A stretch of DNA of 64,000 bases from JANOMH01 sp031422295 (lineage in GTDB: Bacteria; Pseudomonadota; Alphaproteobacteria; Rhodobacterales; Rhodobacteraceae), in assembly GCA_031422295.1 (NCBI GenBank), contig JANOQM010000066.1, forward strand, positions 1 to 64,000, written 5' to 3'. The translations under genes were made by a program, and so were the position numbers. Below the pieces are notes generated by a model that saw nothing but the letters and a program-made list of their open reading frames with translations, was not told where the DNA came from and made no database searches. Of the stretch, positions 59,529-64,000 are shown in pieces. How positions within the stretch are numbered: position 1 is the stretch's first letter; each line of letters starts with the position of its first letter.

Positions 59529-60351
59529 CGTTCATCTTTTTGATCCCCGCCACCCCGCTTTTGCCTAATTCGACCGATGCAAATGGCCCGCCGACGCGGG
59601 TTTGCGCCAGATCGTGGGGGTCGGGTGTACCGGCTTTGGAAAATATGCTTTCGGCCAGATATTCGGCGTTATCCTGCGGGCGGTAGCCAAGGAATGGCAC
59701 GCGGGCATTGCTGACCGGGGCGCGGGTATTGGCCGATACGCCGTAAGCCACCGTAAAGCCAACGGTTGGGGTGTCGATGGACCGTTCGACCAGCTGGATC
59801 ATGTCGCCATGCGACAGCCATGTGCCCAAGGCGCGGGGGTTTTGCGGCGCGGCCGTGCAGGACAGAATGCGCAGGCAAACCGCCTCCAGCCCCCGTTTTT
59901 CCCAATACATCCGGCCCAGATCCTCGGCAAAGCATTTGGCCAGACCGTAGAACGTGTCGGGGCGATGCGGCACCTCGGTATCAATGCCCGCATTGGTCGG
60001 ATACATGCCCACGGCATGGATCGATGACGCATATATCACCCGGCGCAGACCGTGCTGAAACGCCGCCTCCCACACATTATAGGCCCCGACAAAGTTTGGC
60101 CCCCACAGCTCCTCGAACGGTTTTTCATCCACAATGGCGCCGAAATGCACGACCATCTCGGCGCCCTCTAGAAGCGGGCCAATTTGATCCATCTGGGCCA
60201 GATCGGCCTGTGCATAGGTCTCGTTCGGGAACAAGTCATCCGGGGCGGGCAGGATATCGGTGGACAGCAATGTGTCGGCCAGTTTCGACAACGGTCCGCG
60301 CAGGACGGTCCCAAGTGAACCACGCGCGCCGGTGAGGACGATTTTCTTCAT
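59515..60351 (-). CDS. udh: Uronate dehydrogenase-like NAD-dependent oxidoreductase
   Basis: Oxidises galacturonate or glucuronate to the aldarolactone. The 278 residues follow the Agrobacterium Udh pattern: KIVLTGARGSLGTVL at the start, VVHFGAIVDEKPFEELWGPNF, VIYASSIHAVGMYP, YGLAKCFAEDLGRMY (Tyr/Lys catalytic pair), LRILSCTAAPQNPRAL and TWLSHGDMIQLVE. LGYRPQDNAEYLAE near the end also fits. It lies 25 bases downstream of the FAD oxidoreductase gene. Substrate specificity is inferred from the pattern. Confidence 0.87.
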   Translation of the reverse strand: MKKIVLTGARGSLGTVLRGPLSKLADTLLSTDILPAPDDLFPNETYAQADLAQMDQIGPLLEGAEMVVHFGAIVDEKPFEELWGPNFVGAYNVWEAAFQHGLRRVIYASSIHAVGMYPTNAGIDTEVPHRPDTFYGLAKCFAEDLGRMYWEKRGLEAVCLRILSCTAAPQNPRALGTWLSHGDMIQLVERSIDTPTVGFTVAYGVSANTRAPVSNARVPFLGYRPQDNAEYLAESIFSKAGTPDPHDLAQTRVGGPFASVELGKSGVAGIKKMNVNNG

Positions 60352-60376
60352 CTTGTGATCCTTTCAAACAATAGGT

Positions 60377-61576
60377 TCAAATAATCGCGCGGTCCAGCAG
60401 CGGTTCATTGCGGGCAATTCGGCCATAGCCCAGATCGGCCATATCCAGCGTCCGATATTGCCCATAACAGATCAATTCCGACAGGCCCCGCCCGATGGCG
60501 GGCGATTGTTGCAGGCCATGGCCGGAAAATCCGTTGGCGAACAGGAAGTTAGTCACCTCCGGATGTGGCCCGACGATCGCGTTCTGATCCAGCGTGTTAT
60601 AGTCATAATGCCCAACCCATGAATTGATCAGCTTGACCCTCTCAAAGGCGGGCACGCGGGCGGCGATGGCGGGCCAGACTTTATCCTGCCAGATCGCGTG
60701 ATCCATGGTAAAGTCATCGGGATCAACCGCCGGGTCATCGTCCGGCGGGCAACCGGCCATGTAATAGCGCCCGTCGCTGCGCATATGCACGCCGGATGGG
60801 TCAATCGTCAGCGGCAGGTCGCGGTGCAGCGGGTCGGCGGCGTCAAAGATGAACGTATACCGGCGGCGCGGTTCGATCGGGATCTGCAACCTGGCCATGG
60901 CGGCGGTTTTTGCCCCGCGCGTGCCTGACGCATTGACGATGATATCCGCGCCGATGGTTTCACCCGAGGCCAAGGTAACGCCAGTGACTTTATCCCCGGC
61001 ACGGGCGATCCTGGTCACTTCATTCTGCACATATTCCACGCCCAAGGACTTGGCCTTTTTGCGGAACCAGTCAAACATTGTACCGCCGTCAAAATACCCC
61101 TCGTTCAGCGGATTATGCGACCCAAGCAGAATGCCATCGAGGTTATAAAACGGATAATCCGCTGCAATCTGGTCGGGTGTCATGATCCGGGTGCCGGCAC
61201 CAAGGCGGGATTGGGTTTTCTGATTATCGACCAGCACATCGGCAAAGTCCGGGGTGTCGGCCAGATACAGATAGCCGAAATCATGCAGATGGATTCTCGG
61301 GGTGTCGGGATCAGCCATAAAGTTGCCAAAGTTCTGAATAAATTCAACGCCAAACTGGCTGATCTTGATATTGATCTCGGACCCGAATTGTTGCCGGATG
61401 CAGGAATTGGTATGGGTCGTGGCAGCATTGGCATAGGTCAGGTCCCGTTCGACCACCAAAATCCGGCCCTGAAAATCCGGGTTGCGGGCGGTCCACCATG
61501 CCGCCGAAGACCCGATCATTGCGCCGCCGATAATGAGTACATCATAATGGGAATGCGCGGGGGTCGAAGGGGCCAT
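60377..61576 (-). CDS. FAD-dependent oxidoreductase (DAO family)
   Basis: 399 residues. The FAD-binding start DVLIIGGAMIGSSAAWW has a slightly altered GxGxxG. The N-terminal half has THTNSCIRQQFGSEINI, and the C-terminal half LFANGFSGHGLQQSPAIGRGLSELI, both typical of DAO-family flavoproteins such as sarcosine or D-amino-acid oxidases and glycine/betaine demethylases. The exact substrate is not evident. It sits between a sugar-binding protein gene and udh on the same strand. Confidence 0.88.
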   Translation of the reverse strand: MAPSTPAHSHYDVLIIGGAMIGSSAAWWTARNPDFQGRILVVERDLTYANAATTHTNSCIRQQFGSEINIKISQFGVEFIQNFGNFMADPDTPRIHLHDFGYLYLADTPDFADVLVDNQKTQSRLGAGTRIMTPDQIAADYPFYNLDGILLGSHNPLNEGYFDGGTMFDWFRKKAKSLGVEYVQNEVTRIARAGDKVTGVTLASGETIGADIIVNASGTRGAKTAAMARLQIPIEPRRRYTFIFDAADPLHRDLPLTIDPSGVHMRSDGRYYMAGCPPDDDPAVDPDDFTMDHAIWQDKVWPAIAARVPAFERVKLINSWVGHYDYNTLDQNAIVGPHPEVTNFLFANGFSGHGLQQSPAIGRGLSELICYGQYRTLDMADLGYGRIARNEPLLDRAII

Positions 61577-61679
61577 GGGTCAGGTCTCGCGGGGTTGGCT
61601 GGTGGCGGGGGTGATGGTTCGTCCGCGTGGACGCTAGCCCCGCTGTGCAAGGAAGGGAAGGGTGACCGCGCCTGCGGGT

Positions 61680-62852
61680 TCAGCCCGGCTGTGCGACGGC
61701 ACTATCGCGGGTAATCCGGGCCGCCGCTGCGTTTAACGCATCTGCCGGGCTGACCATGCCCAGGCCAATATCGGTCAGGGCTGCGCGCATGGCGGCCCAG
61801 AATAGCGGCATTTCGGCGTTATTGGGCAGCGGCACACCGGTGGCTGCAATATCCAGCAAAGCCGCGATATGCGGATCAGTCTGGGCCTGCCCGGCGGTCA
61901 TATCAGCCAAAGCGCCCAAAGAACCGCCTGCATTCCACGCGGCCAAAGCGGCATCACTGGTCAGCCCGTTTTCAATGAAATTCGCCGCTAATTCGCGGTT
62001 GGCCGAGGCCGAACTGATCGCCAGTGCCTGCACCGTGATCACCGCAGGCGACGGATGCCCGGCCACGCTGGGGATTGGGGCCACGCCAAAATCGACGCCA
62101 GAGATCGTCAGATTAGCCCAGGCCCATGACCCGTTGATCACCATCCCGACCCTGCCAGCATTCATCGCATCATCCATGACCTGATAGGTAATATCGGCCG
62201 GCAGGAACTGGTCGGTGATCAATGATTGCAAGACCGCTGCCCCGGCAATCGCCCCGTCGGTCGCAATGCCAGTATGACCGGCATCATAGACGCCACCCAC
62301 CTTTTCAAAGGCATAGCCGCCACCGGCCATCAACATCGGCAAGGTAAAGTAGGGATTGGTATAGTCCCACAATATCCGCCGGTTGCCATGTGGCAGGGGC
62401 AGGGCAGGAATATCTTCGAAACTGGTAGGCGGATGGGCAATAAGGGCGCGGTTATAGATCAGATGCAGCGCTTCGACTGCGACGGGATAGCCCCAGGTTG
62501 ATCCGTCAAAGGCCAGCGCGTCCATCGCTCTGGGCAGAATACCGGCGGTCCACATGTCAGAGGGATTGACCGGCGCAATCAGCCCTTCGGCGGCCAGTCG
62601 GCCCATCTGGTCATGACTGATCAGAATGATATCGGGCGCCTCGCCTTGCTGGGCCGCAGCCCGGAACCGTTCAGGCAACGGGTCCATAGCGGTGACCGTC
62701 ACCGCAATACCTGTGGCACGGGCATAGTCCCCGGCGATCTGCGCCAGTGCAGCCGCATCCCGCCCTGAACCGACCCAGATGGTCAGCGCCCCGTCGGCCC
62801 GGACGGGCCCGGCCAGAACAATCAGCAGCAAAATCAGCCAACGCAACGGCAC
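61680..62852 (-). CDS. Periplasmic sugar-binding protein (maltose/alpha-glucoside type)
   Basis: 390 residues with a signal peptide (MPLRWLILLLIVLAGPVRA). The mature part is a MalE-like cluster B binding protein: LTIWVGSGRDAAALAQIAGDY, APDIILISHDQMGRLAAEGLI, TWGYPVAVEALHLIYNRALI and VGMVINGSWAWANL. It captures maltodextrin or another alpha-glucoside for an ABC importer. It starts 40 bases downstream of the alpha-glucosidase stop. No permease or ATPase gene follows it in this window, and such genes could lie beyond the right edge. Confidence 0.88.
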   Translation of the reverse strand: MPLRWLILLLIVLAGPVRADGALTIWVGSGRDAAALAQIAGDYARATGIAVTVTAMDPLPERFRAAAQQGEAPDIILISHDQMGRLAAEGLIAPVNPSDMWTAGILPRAMDALAFDGSTWGYPVAVEALHLIYNRALIAHPPTSFEDIPALPLPHGNRRILWDYTNPYFTLPMLMAGGGYAFEKVGGVYDAGHTGIATDGAIAGAAVLQSLITDQFLPADITYQVMDDAMNAGRVGMVINGSWAWANLTISGVDFGVAPIPSVAGHPSPAVITVQALAISSASANRELAANFIENGLTSDAALAAWNAGGSLGALADMTAGQAQTDPHIAALLDIAATGVPLPNNAEMPLFWAAMRAALTDIGLGMVSPADALNAAAARITRDSAVAQPG

Positions 62853-62891
62853 GGGCAGCCCCCTGAAAACGGATCAGTGGGACTGTGCCTG

Positions 62892-64000
62892 CTATTGGTT
62901 AAGGGTCAGTGTCAGCGGACTGGTCTGTTCCAGATAAACATAGCCATGTGCAGGCAGAACCACCGTGCTGCCCGCCAGAGTGCCGTTTTGCGGCCCGGCC
63001 AACTGCGCGACCCCGGCCAAAGTCAGGGTCACGGCCCGGTCGCTGAGGTTAAACAGGCCGGTCAGTTGGTTGGCCCGATGGGTCCGGGTGATCCCCAGCA
63101 CAGGCTCTGGCAGGTCCAGAAATCCGGTCTGCCCCAGCCGCAATTCCGGCCGCTGTTTGCGAAACCCAAGGGCGGCACGGTAGCTGGCAAGAACTGAGTC
63201 GTTTTTACCCTCTTGCAAGTCCAGCGCATGCGCGATTTGCGGGGCCTTGACTGGCAGCCATGGGGTGGCGGTTGAAAACCCGGCATGCGGCGCGGTGCTG
63301 TCCCATGTCATCGGCGTGCGGCAGCCATCACGGCCCTTATATTCCGGCCAAAACGCGATATTCGCTGTGTCCTGCAATTCGGCGCGGGTAATGTCGGTCT
63401 CAAGCTGGCCCAGCTCCTCGCCCTGATACAGGTTCAGGGTGCCGGGAAAACTGGCCAGCATGGCGATAGACTGGCGGGCAATGGCATCAGTATCGCCGCC
63501 GGGTTTGGTCCAGCGGGTGACGTGGCGCTGCACATCATGGTTGGAAAATGACCAGCAAGGCCATCCATTTGGCGCCACATCAAGGAATGTCTGAATGGTC
63601 TGGCGGAAATGGCCCGGCGTGTGGTCATGGCTGAGCATCGCGAATGAATAGGCCATGTGCAGGCGATCCGGGCCAGTGGTGTATTCGCCCATAATCTCAA
63701 CCTGACGAACCCCCATTTCGCCGACTTCGCCCACCATCATCCGGTCAGGATAGCTGTCGGTCAGGGCGCGCATCCGGCTGAGGATGGCCAGATTTTCGGG
63801 CTGGGTTTTGGAATGGATATGGTTCTGCGCCTCGTAGGGATTGCCGGGAAACGTGGTCCAGTCCGAGGGCGGATTGTCGCGCAAGAGCTTGTCATGGGTA
63901 AAGAAATTGACGGTATCGAGCCGGAACCCGTCAATGCCCCGGTCCAGCCAAAAGCGCATGGAGTCCAGCAGCGCATCGATGGCTCCGGGGCAGTGAAAAT
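62892..64000 (-). CDS. GH13 alpha-glucosidase (partial, 5' end beyond the window)
   Basis: About 369 C-terminal residues are present, and the frame is open to the right edge. Catalytic motifs of GH13 alpha-glucosidases are visible: the nucleophile Asp in GIDGFRLDTVNFF, the acid Glu in MMVGEVGEMG and the transition-state Asp in WSFSNHDVQRH. The codons at the very edge (HCPGAIDALLDSMRFWLDRG) are the normal preceding segment, so roughly the first 170-190 residues are missing. It hydrolyses alpha-1,4 or alpha-1,6 glucosides taken up with the binding protein downstream. Confidence 0.92.
   Translation of the reverse strand, partial: FHCPGAIDALLDSMRFWLDRGIDGFRLDTVNFFTHDKLLRDNPPSDWTTFPGNPYEAQNHIHSKTQPENLAILSRMRALTDSYPDRMMVGEVGEMGVRQVEIMGEYTTGPDRLHMAYSFAMLSHDHTPGHFRQTIQTFLDVAPNGWPCWSFSNHDVQRHVTRWTKPGGDTDAIARQSIAMLASFPGTLNLYQGEELGQLETDITRAELQDTANIAFWPEYKGRDGCRTPMTWDSTAPHAGFSTATPWLPVKAPQIAHALDLQEGKNDSVLASYRAALGFRKQRPELRLGQTGFLDLPEPVLGITRTHRANQLTGLFNLSDRAVTLTLAGVAQLAGPQNGTLAGSTVVLPAHGYVYLEQTSPLTLTLNQ

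Overview
The window looks like chromosomal DNA of a marine alphaproteobacterium of the Rhodobacteraceae (Roseobacter group). The grounds are high G+C, dense head-to-tail genes with ATGA/GTGA overlaps, and family-typical gene sets: glcDEF glycolate oxidase, a GT14/DUF5928 glycosyltransferase next to a sulfotransferase, a MoxR-DUF58-DUF4159 cluster, a DUF6638/DUF1523 cluster and a two-domain ALDH16 beside deoC. The genus cannot be fixed from the sequence. No rRNA, tRNA or CRISPR array was recognised.

Layout. 0-0.5 kb: end of a phage-like segment. 0.8-4.4 kb: DUF3052 and sulfotransferase (minus), diverging from a glycosyltransferase, a HIT protein and a zf-CHCC protein (plus). 4.5-7.9 kb: polA and a cytochrome b561. 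8.1-11.2 kb: a very large RTX-tailed family 9 glycoside hydrolase. 11.3-12.7 kb: Hsp20 and a secreted trypsin-like protease. 12.8-16.7 kb: glcD-glcE-glcF. 17.5-24.3 kb: MoxR ATPase, DUF58, DUF4159/BatA and a VWA-type membrane protein in one operon. 24.4-28.5 kb: DUF1285, a DMT exporter, hydroxypyruvate isomerase and an RTX-tailed M23 peptidase. 28.7-33.7 kb: an ECF sigma factor coupled to a membrane VWA protein, and a phytase-type esterase-like protein. 33.9-34.7 kb: a decayed IS5-family element. 34.8-43.8 kb: single metabolic genes (MFS, succinate-semialdehyde dehydrogenase, alpha/beta hydrolase, a degenerate SDR, creatinase, L,D-transpeptidase, cupin). 43.9-50.9 kb: an eight-gene operon of a coiled-coil protein, an AAA+ ATPase, DUF6638 and small membrane proteins. 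51-55.2 kb: AraC regulator, deoC, ALDH16. 55.4-58.5 kb: DUF4173 membrane protein with a two-component system. 58.6-59.5 kb: an unrecognised protein with SelO-like motifs. 59.5-64 kb: uronate dehydrogenase, FAD oxidoreductase, sugar-binding protein and an alpha-glucosidase cut by the window edge.

Taken together, the metabolic genes fit an organism living on algal exudates and detritus: glycolate and hydroxypyruvate, beta-glucans, alpha-glucosides, uronates, deoxynucleosides and creatine. That ecological reading is inference.

The least explained items are the 43.9-50.9 kb AAA+/coiled-coil/membrane operon, a strongly folded leader RNA in front of creatinase (about 40407-40560), the SelO-motif protein at 58.6 kb, a near-perfect CRP-type palindrome touching the ribosome binding site of the DUF4173 operon, and a family of hairpin repeats placed between genes.
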